The notes under the pieces are model-generated. The model did no database searches. It saw only the letters and a list, made by a program, of their open reading frames with translations, and was not told the DNA's origin. A DNA stretch of 64,000 nt from Lachnospiraceae bacterium UBA7205 (GTDB lineage Bacteria > Bacillota > Clostridia > Lachnospirales > Lachnospiraceae): NCBI GenBank assembly GCA_002490665.1, contig DKUL01000007.1:17078-81077 (forward strand), read 5' to 3'. Of the stretch, positions 1-7,550 are shown in pieces. Both the position numbers and the translations under genes were made by a program. Numbering within the stretch: position 1 is the first letter of the stretch; each line of letters opens with the position of its first letter.

Positions 1-6
1 TTCGTG

Positions 7-68
7 GTGGCTTGATGCATCTCAGCCACTACGCTTTCTCACGGACTTTGCAGCACAGTGCAAAGTCC
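7..68. repeat. Two consecutive palindromes downstream of the Uma2 gene
   Basis: An imperfect inverted repeat (GTGGCT at 7-12, AGCCAC at 24-29) is followed by a perfect 10-bp inverted repeat (GGACTTTGCA at 43-52, TGCAAAGTCC at 59-68, 6-nt loop). On the minus strand they follow the Uma2 stop codon, but there is no T-run, so a terminator role is not clear. Back-to-back hairpins resemble in style the compound elements elsewhere in the window, although the sequence is not obviously related. Confidence 0.45.
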
Positions 69-93
69 TGGGCTGAACTGTTAACACTTTTTC

Positions 94-633
94 TTATGGT
101 TGCACCTTAATGGAAAATCCCTCATAGATTCCGACAGGCACATCTTCTCCAAAGGAATACTGCTCCATCATTACTTTTCCCTCGAACTGATATGCCATAA
201 TCTGTTCCTTTGACGGGTCGACAATCCAATATTCCCGGACGCCCGCAGCCTGATACTTCATCAGTTTCGTAAAATAATCCATGGCTTTGTTGCCAGGAGA
301 CACAATCTCGATAATCCAGTCCGGCGCGCCATGGCATCCTTTTTCATCCAGCTTGGAGGTATCACAGATTACCGAAATGTCGGGTTCAAAATAAGTCGTG
401 TCATTTTTCTCAAGAAAAACGGCAAATGGAGCCGGATATATTTCACATCCGCCATTATGGGAATCAATATAATTTCCTATTGTTTTACTAAAAAATTGCA
501 GAAGTTTCTGATGCGTCCGTCCTGGTGACGCCATATAATAGATTTTTCCATCAACCAGCTCCGCACGCACCCCATCCGGTAATGCATAAATATCCTCAAT
601 TGTATAAAAATCTTCTTTTTTTAAAGCATCCAT
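94..633 (-). CDS. Uma2-family (DUF820) PD-(D/E)xK nuclease-like protein
   Basis: 179 residues, typical for the Uma2/DUF820 family, which has a restriction-endonuclease-like fold. Visible landmarks are an N-terminal ELVDG strand, a central EPDISV (the PD of the catalytic core), then PDWIIEIVSP and a downstream TKLMKY lysine, and VREYWIVDP near the end. The ATG at 631-633 is chosen because TAAGGAGGGG lies 7 nt upstream; a longer in-frame start at 654 would include this site. Family members are common in cyanobacteria and Firmicutes, often in multiple copies, and their biological role is unknown. The gene stands alone between gpmI and the window edge. Confidence 0.8.
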   Translation of the reverse strand: MDALKKEDFYTIEDIYALPDGVRAELVDGKIYYMASPGRTHQKLLQFFSKTIGNYIDSHNGGCEIYPAPFAVFLEKNDTTYFEPDISVICDTSKLDEKGCHGAPDWIIEIVSPGNKAMDYFTKLMKYQAAGVREYWIVDPSKEQIMAYQFEGKVMMEQYSFGEDVPVGIYEGFSIKVQP

Positions 634-664
634 ATGAAGACCCCTCCTTATCATCCAAGCCAGA

Positions 665-707
665 CAAGGTGTAATGCCTTAACAGTCCGCCAAGACCTTA
701 CACCTTG
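665..707. repeat. 10-bp inverted repeat between gpmI and the Uma2 gene
   Basis: CAAGGTGTAA (665-674) and TTACACCTTG (698-707) form a perfect inverted repeat around a 23-nt spacer. It sits just upstream of the Uma2 Shine-Dalgarno site on the minus strand. No T-run follows, so it is more likely an operator or a structured leader than a terminator. Role unknown. Confidence 0.4.
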
Positions 708-749
708 CTTTTCATCTGCAAATTATCTATTTTTGCAGCAATTATTGTA

Positions 750-2291
750 TTATTTGCGCACCAGCAATGATTTTCCTGTCATCTCTGCCGGCTGCTGCAT
801 TCCCATCGTCTCAATGAGCGTCGGAACGATGTCCGCAAGGCATCCGCCTTCCCGCAGCGTATACGCCGGATCATAGTTTACAAGGATAAACGGAACCGGA
901 TTCGTGGTGTGTGCCGTAAACGGCGCGCCCGTCTCATAATCGACAAGCTGCTCTGCGTTGCCATGGTCTGCACAGATAAACATGGTACCGTTTACCTCAA
1001 GGATTGCATCCACTGCCTTGCCGACACACTCATCCACTGCCTCAACCGCCTTGATTGCCGCTTCCTCGACACCGGTATGTCCTACCATGTCCGGATTTGC
1101 AAAGTTAATGATAATTACATCATACTTGCCAGAGCGAATCGCCTCTGTCAGCTTGTCGCATACCGTATAGGCGCTCATCTCCGGTTTCAGGTCGTAAGTC
1201 GCCACTTCCTTCGGGGATGGAACAAGCACCCTGTCCTCATCCTTGTTCGGCTCCTCCACGCCGCCGTTGAAAAAGAACGTGACATGCGCATACTTCTCTG
1301 TCTCGGCAATCCTTGCCTGAGTCATATTGTTGGCGGCAAGCCACTCGCCAAAGGTATTTGTCACTGCAATCTTGTGGAATGCAACGGACTTATTCGGAAT
1401 CGTCGGGTCATAGTCTGAGAAGCAGACATATTTCAGGTCGAGCCGCTTTCTGTCAAATCCCTTGAAATCATCATCGCAGAATGCCCTTGTAATCTCTCTT
1501 GCACGGTCAGGCCTGAAATTAAAGAAAATAACGGAATCACCGTCCTTGATTGTAGTGATTGCCTTTCCGTCCTCTGCCACAACGGTAGGAAGCACGAACT
1601 CGTCCGTCTTATCATTGTCATAGGATTTCTGGATTCCCTCCGGACCGGATGCAGCCTGCTCGCCCTTGCCCTCGGTCATTGCCTCATATGCTTTCTGAAC
1701 ACGGTCATAGTTATTGTCTCTGTCCATGGCATAATAGCGTCCCATGACAGAGGCAATCCTGCCGATGCCAATTTCCGCCATCTTTGCCTCAAGCTCCTCC
1801 GCAAACCCTTTTCCGGATGCCGGGGGCGTATCACGTCCGTCAAGGAAACAGTGCACGAATACCTCTGACAGCCCATTCCTTTTTGCCAGCTCCAGCAGTC
1901 CGTATAAATGTGTATTGTGACTGTGTACACCGCCGTCTGATAAAAGTCCGAACAGATGCAGCGCAGAGTTCTTTGCCTTACAGTTCTCAACTGCTTCCAT
2001 CAGCGCCGGATTCTCAAAGAACGTGCCATCCTGAATCTCCTTGGTAATTCTTGTCAGCTCCTGATAGACAATCCTTCCGGCACCCATATTCAGATGCCCC
2101 ACTTCGGAGTTGCCCATCTGTCCGTCAGGAAGCCCTACTGCCATCCCGCTTGCGTTTCCCTTTACAAACGGATACTCCTTCATCAGCCTGTCCATAACGG
2201 GTGTCTTCCCAATTGCTACGGCATTGTGCTCTGTCTTTTCATTCAGTCCGTAGCCGTCGAGAATCATTAATACGGTTGTTTTCTTGCTCAT
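750..2291 (-). CDS. gpmI: 2,3-bisphosphoglycerate-independent phosphoglycerate mutase
   Basis: 513 residues, the normal length for the cofactor-independent, manganese-dependent glycolytic mutase interconverting 3- and 2-phosphoglycerate in the cytoplasm. Motifs in order: MILDGYG near the N-terminus, GNSEVGHLNMGAGR with the phosphoserine nucleophile, HCFLDGRDTPP, and the C-terminal metal-site motifs ADHGNAEQ and AHTTNPVPF. The ATG at 2289-2291 is chosen because AGGAG lies 7 nt upstream and MSKKTT matches the usual family N-terminus; an in-frame extension upstream is not conserved-looking. Monocistronic, with its own promoter at 2359-2387. Confidence 0.97.
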   Translation of the reverse strand: MSKKTTVLMILDGYGLNEKTEHNAVAIGKTPVMDRLMKEYPFVKGNASGMAVGLPDGQMGNSEVGHLNMGAGRIVYQELTRITKEIQDGTFFENPALMEAVENCKAKNSALHLFGLLSDGGVHSHNTHLYGLLELAKRNGLSEVFVHCFLDGRDTPPASGKGFAEELEAKMAEIGIGRIASVMGRYYAMDRDNNYDRVQKAYEAMTEGKGEQAASGPEGIQKSYDNDKTDEFVLPTVVAEDGKAITTIKDGDSVIFFNFRPDRAREITRAFCDDDFKGFDRKRLDLKYVCFSDYDPTIPNKSVAFHKIAVTNTFGEWLAANNMTQARIAETEKYAHVTFFFNGGVEEPNKDEDRVLVPSPKEVATYDLKPEMSAYTVCDKLTEAIRSGKYDVIIINFANPDMVGHTGVEEAAIKAVEAVDECVGKAVDAILEVNGTMFICADHGNAEQLVDYETGAPFTAHTTNPVPFILVNYDPAYTLREGGCLADIVPTLIETMGMQQPAEMTGKSLLVRK

Positions 2292-2358
2292 CTTCATTCT
2301 CCTTTTTATATCATAATAAAATAGTATTTGAAATAACACATTTTGATACTCCGTATAA

Positions 2359-2387
2359 AGTATACACTTTTTTCCATACATGCGCAA
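2359..2387 (-). promoter_or_regulatory. Sigma-A-type promoter of gpmI
   Basis: On the minus strand TTGCGC (2382-2387) is separated by 17 nt from TATACT (2359-2364), about 70 nt upstream of the gpmI start codon. Spacing and the -10 box are near consensus. Confidence 0.6.
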
Positions 2388-2427
2388 TCATTTCAAAAAT
2401 AATATTTTAAGATTCGATAAAAATCAG

Positions 2428-2456
2428 TTGACATTCATTTCAAATGAGAGTATGTT
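2428..2456 (+). promoter_or_regulatory. Sigma-A-type promoter of the leader ORF and ABC exporter operon
   Basis: A perfect TTGACA (2428-2433), a 17-nt spacer and TATGTT (2451-2456). Transcription would start near 2463 and cover the leader ORF and attenuator before the exporter genes. Confidence 0.7.
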
Positions 2457-2502
2457 TAATGAAGTAACCAATTATTTGTCATTTCAGAAAGGAGGTAGTA
2501 CT

Positions 2503-2589
2503 ATGTTAAATAAGTTAAACAATGCCGGCAACAATCACTCTATCATATTTTTCAATAGTAAAATTATCTCCGGGGTATTCCACATCTGA
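2503..2589 (+). CDS. Short leader peptide upstream of the ABC exporter (28 aa)
   Basis: A 28-codon frame starts with ATG at 2503 behind an almost ideal Shine-Dalgarno site (AAAGGAGG at 2488-2495, 7-nt spacing) and stops with TGA at 2587-2589. The peptide, beginning MLNKLNNAGNNHS and ending SGVFHI, has no recognisable domain. It lies between a strong promoter and a rho-independent hairpin, which in turn precedes a heterodimeric ABC exporter. This is the layout of translation-dependent attenuators such as the bmrB leader of Bacillus bmrCD (established family knowledge). That the peptide works this way here is inference. Confidence 0.62.
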   Translation: MLNKLNNAGNNHSIIFFNSKIISGVFHI

Positions 2590-2610
2590 TAAATCCGTAT
2601 TGTCATTTGA

Positions 2611-2641
2611 CCTCATGGTGATTTTACCATGGGGTTTTTTT
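2611..2641 (+). terminator. Rho-independent hairpin in the leader: likely transcription attenuator
   Basis: CCTCATGGT (2611-2619) pairs with ACCATGGGG (2626-2634) through a 6-nt loop, one G-U wobble, followed by seven T. It stands 21 nt past the leader stop codon and about 95 nt before the first exporter gene, so it must be bypassed for the exporter to be expressed. No clear antiterminator pairing could be identified by eye. Confidence 0.75.
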
Positions 2642-2736
2642 ATACCTTTTTATCAGTCAAGTACACTGGAGAAAACCGTAACAGTCCAGGCGTTGTCTCC
2701 CTGTTGCGGATAATCAGAGGGAGGAATCGAACTTTT

Positions 2737-4509
2737 ATGAGAAAGAAACTATCAACCTATATCTGGGAATACAAGTGGCACTACCTCTTTGCCATTACAT
2801 CACTGATTGTCAGTGTTTCCCTTGACATGCTGGCGCCAATGCTCACCATGCATATCATTGATGATGTCATACTGGGCGGCAATCTGGCGATACTGCCCTA
2901 TCTGCTTGGCGGAATCCTCATTGTCGGTGTCGGGCGCTGCATATTCCAATACACGAAGGAATACACCTTTGACAAGGTGGGCTCCTCCATCGCGTCAGAC
3001 ATGCGCAAAAACCTGTTTGACCACATCCAGGGTCTGAGCAGCAGTTTTTTCGACAAGACAAATACCGGGGAGCTCATGGCACGTGTCAAGGACGATATTG
3101 ACAGGGTGTGGGATACCTTGTCCTATGTCAGTATGTTAATTATTGAAGTCATCTTCCACACATGCATTGTTCTTTTCTGTATGTACCGGCTCCATGCACC
3201 GCTTGCCGTCATACCGACAATTGCCATGTTCATCTCCGCATTCATTGCCGTCAGCATGGAACACCATCTCGGCTCCATCTATGAAGACATCAGCGAGGAG
3301 AATGCGGCGCTCAATACCGTGGCGGAGGAAAATCTTGCCGGCGTGCGAACCGTAAAGGCATTTGCAAGGGAGAAGTTTGAGATTAACAAATTCCTCTCGC
3401 ATAACCAGCGCTATTACGAGCTCAACATGAGACAGTCCAAAGTGTTTGTGCGCTACTATCCATATTTGCAGATTATCACAAAGCTTCTGCCCATGACCAT
3501 ACTCCTGCTTGGCGGACGCCTTGTCATCCAGGGCACGATTACGCTTGGCGTGCTCGGCGCGTTTCTTGAGTACTCCAACAATATCGTGTGGCCCATGGAA
3601 ATGCTCGGGTGGCTGTCAAACGGCTTTTCTGCCGGCATCGCCTCCAACAAGAAGCTTGTCAAAATTTATGCGCAGAAGCCTGCCATTACCGAAGCGGAAC
3701 ATCCTGCCATACTGGATAAGGTACAGGGTAAGATTGAATTCTCACATGTCTCCTTCCACAAAGAAGACATGCACGAAATCCTGCATGACATCACTTTTGA
3801 GGCAGATGCAGGCTCCACTATCGGCATCATGGGTGCCACGGGCGCGGGCAAGACATCGGTAATACAGTTATTGCAGCGGCTCTATGACGCCACTGACGGA
3901 TGTATCCGCCTTGACGGCGTGGACATCAGGGAGCTTTCATTAAAGCAGCTGCGGAGCAGCATTTCCATTGTGATGCAGGATGTATTCTTATTCTCAGACA
4001 CCATCAATGAAAATGTGAAGTTAGGAAAAAGGGATTATATTAATGAGGCAATCGTGAGAAAGGCTTCCAGGGATGCACAGGCAAGCAGCTTTATCGAAAA
4101 GATGCCGGATGAGTATGAGACCGTTATCGGCGAGCGCGGCGTCGGGCTTTCCGGCGGCCAGAAACAGCGCATCAGCATCGCAAGGGCGCTTGCAAAGCAT
4201 ACGCCCATACTGATTATGGATGACTCGACATCCGCACTTGACATGGAAACGGAGCATGAGATACAAAAAACCCTGAATGCGCTGCCTGATACCACCAAGC
4301 TGATTATTGCCCACCGCATCAGCGCCGTGCGCCACGCAGATGAAATTATTGTCCTGGAAAACGGTTCCATCGCGGAGCGTGGCACGCATGACACGCTGCT
4401 TGCCAAAAAGGGGCTCTACTATACCACTTATGTATCGCAGTACGGTGAACCGTCTGACATCAGCATCACCACTGCGTCCGAGGAAGGAGGCGCATACCAT
4501 GGCAATTAA
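2737..4509 (+). CDS. Heterodimeric ABC multidrug exporter, subunit with degenerate Walker B
   Basis: 590 residues, a half-transporter with six membrane helices (about 1-310) fused to an ATPase domain (about 345-575), resembling BmrC/LmrC-type subunits. Walker A reads GATGAGKT and the signature is canonical LSGGQ, but Walker B continues IMDDSTSALD, with Asp where the catalytic Glu is expected. This marks the degenerate-site subunit of a heterodimeric exporter. The ATG at 2737 follows GGGAGG by about 12 nt and begins MRKKLSTYIW; earlier in-frame starts would overlap the attenuator. Its 3' end overlaps the next gene by 11 bp, indicating translational coupling. The likely substrate is a drug or peptide, not determinable here. 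Confidence 0.9.
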   Translation: MRKKLSTYIWEYKWHYLFAITSLIVSVSLDMLAPMLTMHIIDDVILGGNLAILPYLLGGILIVGVGRCIFQYTKEYTFDKVGSSIASDMRKNLFDHIQGLSSSFFDKTNTGELMARVKDDIDRVWDTLSYVSMLIIEVIFHTCIVLFCMYRLHAPLAVIPTIAMFISAFIAVSMEHHLGSIYEDISEENAALNTVAEENLAGVRTVKAFAREKFEINKFLSHNQRYYELNMRQSKVFVRYYPYLQIITKLLPMTILLLGGRLVIQGTITLGVLGAFLEYSNNIVWPMEMLGWLSNGFSAGIASNKKLVKIYAQKPAITEAEHPAILDKVQGKIEFSHVSFHKEDMHEILHDITFEADAGSTIGIMGATGAGKTSVIQLLQRLYDATDGCIRLDGVDIRELSLKQLRSSISIVMQDVFLFSDTINENVKLGKRDYINEAIVRKASRDAQASSFIEKMPDEYETVIGERGVGLSGGQKQRISIARALAKHTPILIMDDSTSALDMETEHEIQKTLNALPDTTKLIIAHRISAVRHADEIIVLENGSIAERGTHDTLLAKKGLYYTTYVSQYGEPSDISITTASEEGGAYHGN

Positions 4510-6277
4510 TTCCTATAAAGAAGACGAAAACCTAAAGGAAGTCGGCAAGCTCAAAACACTGGGAAGACTGTTTTCCTATCTGCTTGCACACAAGGTTTCC
4601 ATATTTGTTGTCCTGTTAATCATGGCATACTGTGTATGTGTGAGTCTCATAAACCCACTCATCATTGAATCTGCCATTGACAACCATATTTCAACTGGCG
4701 ACTACAACGGCCTGTACCGCCTTGCTGCCATCGCGCTTGTGTTAAATGCGATTCTGATTATTCTGGTCAAGGCACGCATGTACATTATGGCAAAGGTTTG
4801 CAACAAGGTACTTGTCACAATCCGGCAGCAGCTCTACACACATATACAGACGCTGGATTTCAAGTTTTTTGACAGCAGGCCGACAGGAAAAATTCTTGCC
4901 CGCATTATCGGAGACATCAATTCCTTGAAGGATGTACTCTCCAACAGTGTCACGACACTGATACCGGACTTTATCACAATCTGCGCGGTCGTCGGCATTA
5001 TGTTTTTCAAGAATGCAAAGCTTGCCGCGGCGGCACTGGTAAGCATTCCCCTTATGATGGTCGGCGTATGGTTCATCCAGGTGCGTTCGCATAAGCGCTG
5101 GCAGATATTCCGCAAGAAATCCTCCAACCTCAATGCATTTGTGCATGAGGATTTGTCAGGCATACGGATTATCCAGAGTTTTACGGCGGAGGCGGAAACA
5201 AAAGAGACGTTCCGTTCCCTTGTCGATGAGCACCAGCACTCCTTCATGGATGCCGTGCGGTACGCAGATGCTTTTGGTTCTGTCGTGGATTTCTGCTGGG
5301 GGCTTGGCAATGTATCATTGTGGTTTACAGGCATCATGGTACTCGGTGTCAATAACGTATCCGTGGGTACCCTTGTTGCATTTGGCACCTATATTTCTAT
5401 GTTCTGGCAGCCAATCATGAACCTGAGCAACTTTTATAACCAGCTGATTACAAACATTTCCGGCGCAGAGCGAATCTTTGAGATTCTCGACACCGGCGCG
5501 GAAATCGTGGATGCCGACGGCGTGACACAGATGCCGGAAATTATCGGTGCAGTAGACTTTGAACATGTCGGGTTCTCCTATGACGAAAACACAAACGTTC
5601 TCAATGATGTGAGCTTCCACATCAAGCCAGGTGAGACAATTGCCCTCGTGGGACCGACTGGCGCCGGAAAAACAACCATTGTCAACCTCATCAGCCGTTT
5701 TTATGATATCCAGAAAGGGATTATCCGGATTGATGGGCATGATATCAAGGGTGTCAGCATTGAAAGTCTCCGGCAGCAGATGGGCATTATGACGCAGGAC
5801 AATTTCCTATTTACAGGCACTATCCGCGAAAATATCGCCTATGGAAAGCTCGATGCCACGGACGAGGAAATCATCGCGGCTGCCAAGGCAGTCCATGCAC
5901 ATGATTTTATCGCAAAGCTTCCTGACGGCTACAACACGAAACTCGAGGAACGCGGCGGCGGTCTGTCCGTCGGACAGAAACAGCTACTTGCCTTTGCACG
6001 GACAATGGTCAGTATGCCCAAAATACTGATTCTGGATGAGGCAACCTCAAGCATTGACACCAAGACGGAGCTGCTGGTCCAGGACGGCATTGAAGCCCTT
6101 CTGAAAGGACGTACCTCATTTGTCATTGCACACCGACTGTCCACCATACAGAAAGCAGACCGCATCTTTGTCATTGACAACGGCGGCATCGTGGAGGAAG
6201 GAAATGCCCGGGAGCTTATGGCAAAAAGAGGCGCCTACTACAGACTCTACACCGCGCAGCTCCAGGATGTTGTGTAA
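4499..6277 (+). CDS. Heterodimeric ABC multidrug exporter, partner subunit with altered signature motif
   Basis: 592 residues, BmrD/LmrD-like: membrane domain about 30-330, ATPase domain about 360-590. Walker A is GPTGAGKT and Walker B is ILILDEATSS with the catalytic Glu, but the signature reads LSVGQ instead of LSGGQ. This complements the first subunit: the active site uses this Walker A/B with the other subunit's LSGGQ, and the degenerate site uses the other Walker A/B with this LSVGQ. The ATG at 4499 follows AAGGAGG closely and lies inside the preceding gene's 3' end. A strong terminator follows the stop. Confidence 0.9.
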   Translation: MAINSYKEDENLKEVGKLKTLGRLFSYLLAHKVSIFVVLLIMAYCVCVSLINPLIIESAIDNHISTGDYNGLYRLAAIALVLNAILIILVKARMYIMAKVCNKVLVTIRQQLYTHIQTLDFKFFDSRPTGKILARIIGDINSLKDVLSNSVTTLIPDFITICAVVGIMFFKNAKLAAAALVSIPLMMVGVWFIQVRSHKRWQIFRKKSSNLNAFVHEDLSGIRIIQSFTAEAETKETFRSLVDEHQHSFMDAVRYADAFGSVVDFCWGLGNVSLWFTGIMVLGVNNVSVGTLVAFGTYISMFWQPIMNLSNFYNQLITNISGAERIFEILDTGAEIVDADGVTQMPEIIGAVDFEHVGFSYDENTNVLNDVSFHIKPGETIALVGPTGAGKTTIVNLISRFYDIQKGIIRIDGHDIKGVSIESLRQQMGIMTQDNFLFTGTIRENIAYGKLDATDEEIIAAAKAVHAHDFIAKLPDGYNTKLEERGGGLSVGQKQLLAFARTMVSMPKILILDEATSSIDTKTELLVQDGIEALLKGRTSFVIAHRLSTIQKADRIFVIDNGGIVEEGNARELMAKRGAYYRLYTAQLQDVV

Positions 6278-6296
6278 TAAATATATATGTTTATGG

Positions 6297-6330
6297 AAAA
6301 AGCAGGCTTTATTATTTGCCTGCTTTTTCT
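6297..6330. terminator. Bidirectional terminator between exporter operon and serine hydrolase
   Basis: AAAAAGCAGGC (6297-6307) and GCCTGCTTTTT (6318-6328) form an 11-bp stem with A-run and T-run on opposite sides. It can end both the plus-strand exporter operon and the convergent minus-strand gene. Confidence 0.85.
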
Positions 6331-7526
6331 TAAATGTATTCCCTTCCGATTGCTGCTGCCAGCACATTTCTCAGTTTTCTCGTCAGTGTAAACGTTCCTG
6401 AATCCCTTAACTGCAGCATCATCAGGAATGTGACATCATCCTCCGGCATATTGGCAAAATATGGTCCCAGCCAGCCATCCCAGCCATACTCTCCCTTAGA
6501 ACCATTTATCACGGCAAGCGACGGCTCTGCCAGAACGCGCATCAAATTACTATAGCTGTAGCCCGCAAGATTGTCCCAGCCAAGCATCATCTCCTGCTGG
6601 TGCGGATACAGACGGCATCCTGTCATGTACGCAACGGTTGCCGGGGACAGATACTTCCTTCCCTGGTACGTTCCCTTATTCATAAGCATCTGTGCAAAAT
6701 GCTTGTAATCCTCTATCGTGGAGACAAGACCCGCACCGCCTGATTCAAATCTGACATCAGCATCCATATGATTGCAGATTCCTAGATGGTTTCCATGATA
6801 CTCGGCAAGCCCATCCGCCGATGTCTCGTACACTTTCGTCAGGCGCTCCCTTTTTTCCGCATCCAGTCCAAAGCCTGTATCTGCCATGTTTAACGGCTCA
6901 AAAAACTCCTTTTTCAGGAACTCCCCAAAACGGACGCCGGATGCCGCCTCCACGACGGCGCCAAGAATGTCAGCGCTTGTCCCATAGCGCCATCCCTCAC
7001 CCGGCTGGAACGCAAGCCTCCCCTGCCCCAGCCTTGACGCCGCCTCCATCGTTGTCATCGGATTGTCCGTGTAAAGCCTTTTGTCCAGCTCCTCATAGAC
7101 AGCGGCACAGTCACGGCTTGCAGGATCCGGGTCGCAATTGTATGTAAGCCCGGATGTCATGGACAGGCAGTCCTTTACTGTCATCTGCCGCTTTACAGGC
7201 ACATCGCCCTCTGGTGTTGCCACCTTCATGCCGGCAAAGGTCGGTATATATTTTGATACCGGATCCAGCAAGTCAACAACGCCCCGTTCCATCAGAAGCA
7301 TCACCGCCGCCGACGTCACCGGCTTTGTCATGGAATACAGACGAAAGATACTGTCCCTTGCAATCTTTTTCCGGCCTGCAATGTCAGCATAGCCCGACTC
7401 CGCATAATATACCTCCTCTCCTTTGTACATTACACACAGATTCCCTCCGGCAATCTGACCTTCCGCCACACTTTCCTCAAGCAGCTCTCCTAATCGGGAA
7501 AGCCTGTTTCTATCAATTGTCTGCAT
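6330..7526 (-). CDS. Serine hydrolase of the beta-lactamase/class C family
   Basis: 398 residues matching the beta-lactamase-related (PF00144) family, which includes esterases, D-aminopeptidases and penicillin-binding-like proteins. The nucleophile motif SMTK is at residues 65-68, a RYGTS tyrosine motif lies near 180 in place of the usual YxN, and the C-terminal region has GWDGWLGPYF where an HxG-type motif would sit. There is no signal peptide, so a cytoplasmic esterase-type activity is more likely than antibiotic hydrolysis. The start at 7526 is preceded by AAAGGG. It lies 24 nt downstream of the hybrid kinase gene and may be co-transcribed with it. Confidence 0.85.
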   Translation of the reverse strand: MQTIDRNRLSRLGELLEESVAEGQIAGGNLCVMYKGEEVYYAESGYADIAGRKKIARDSIFRLYSMTKPVTSAAVMLLMERGVVDLLDPVSKYIPTFAGMKVATPEGDVPVKRQMTVKDCLSMTSGLTYNCDPDPASRDCAAVYEELDKRLYTDNPMTTMEAASRLGQGRLAFQPGEGWRYGTSADILGAVVEAASGVRFGEFLKKEFFEPLNMADTGFGLDAEKRERLTKVYETSADGLAEYHGNHLGICNHMDADVRFESGGAGLVSTIEDYKHFAQMLMNKGTYQGRKYLSPATVAYMTGCRLYPHQQEMMLGWDNLAGYSYSNLMRVLAEPSLAVINGSKGEYGWDGWLGPYFANMPEDDVTFLMMLQLRDSGTFTLTRKLRNVLAAAIGREYI

Positions 7527-7550
7527 AGTTTTTCCCTTTCCGTGAAATTA

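Noticed and set aside
634..876. Possible small plus-strand gene opposite the start of the Uma2 gene and end of gpmI
   Set aside because: No ribosome site, overlaps the gpmI 3' end antisense, and no recognisable protein.
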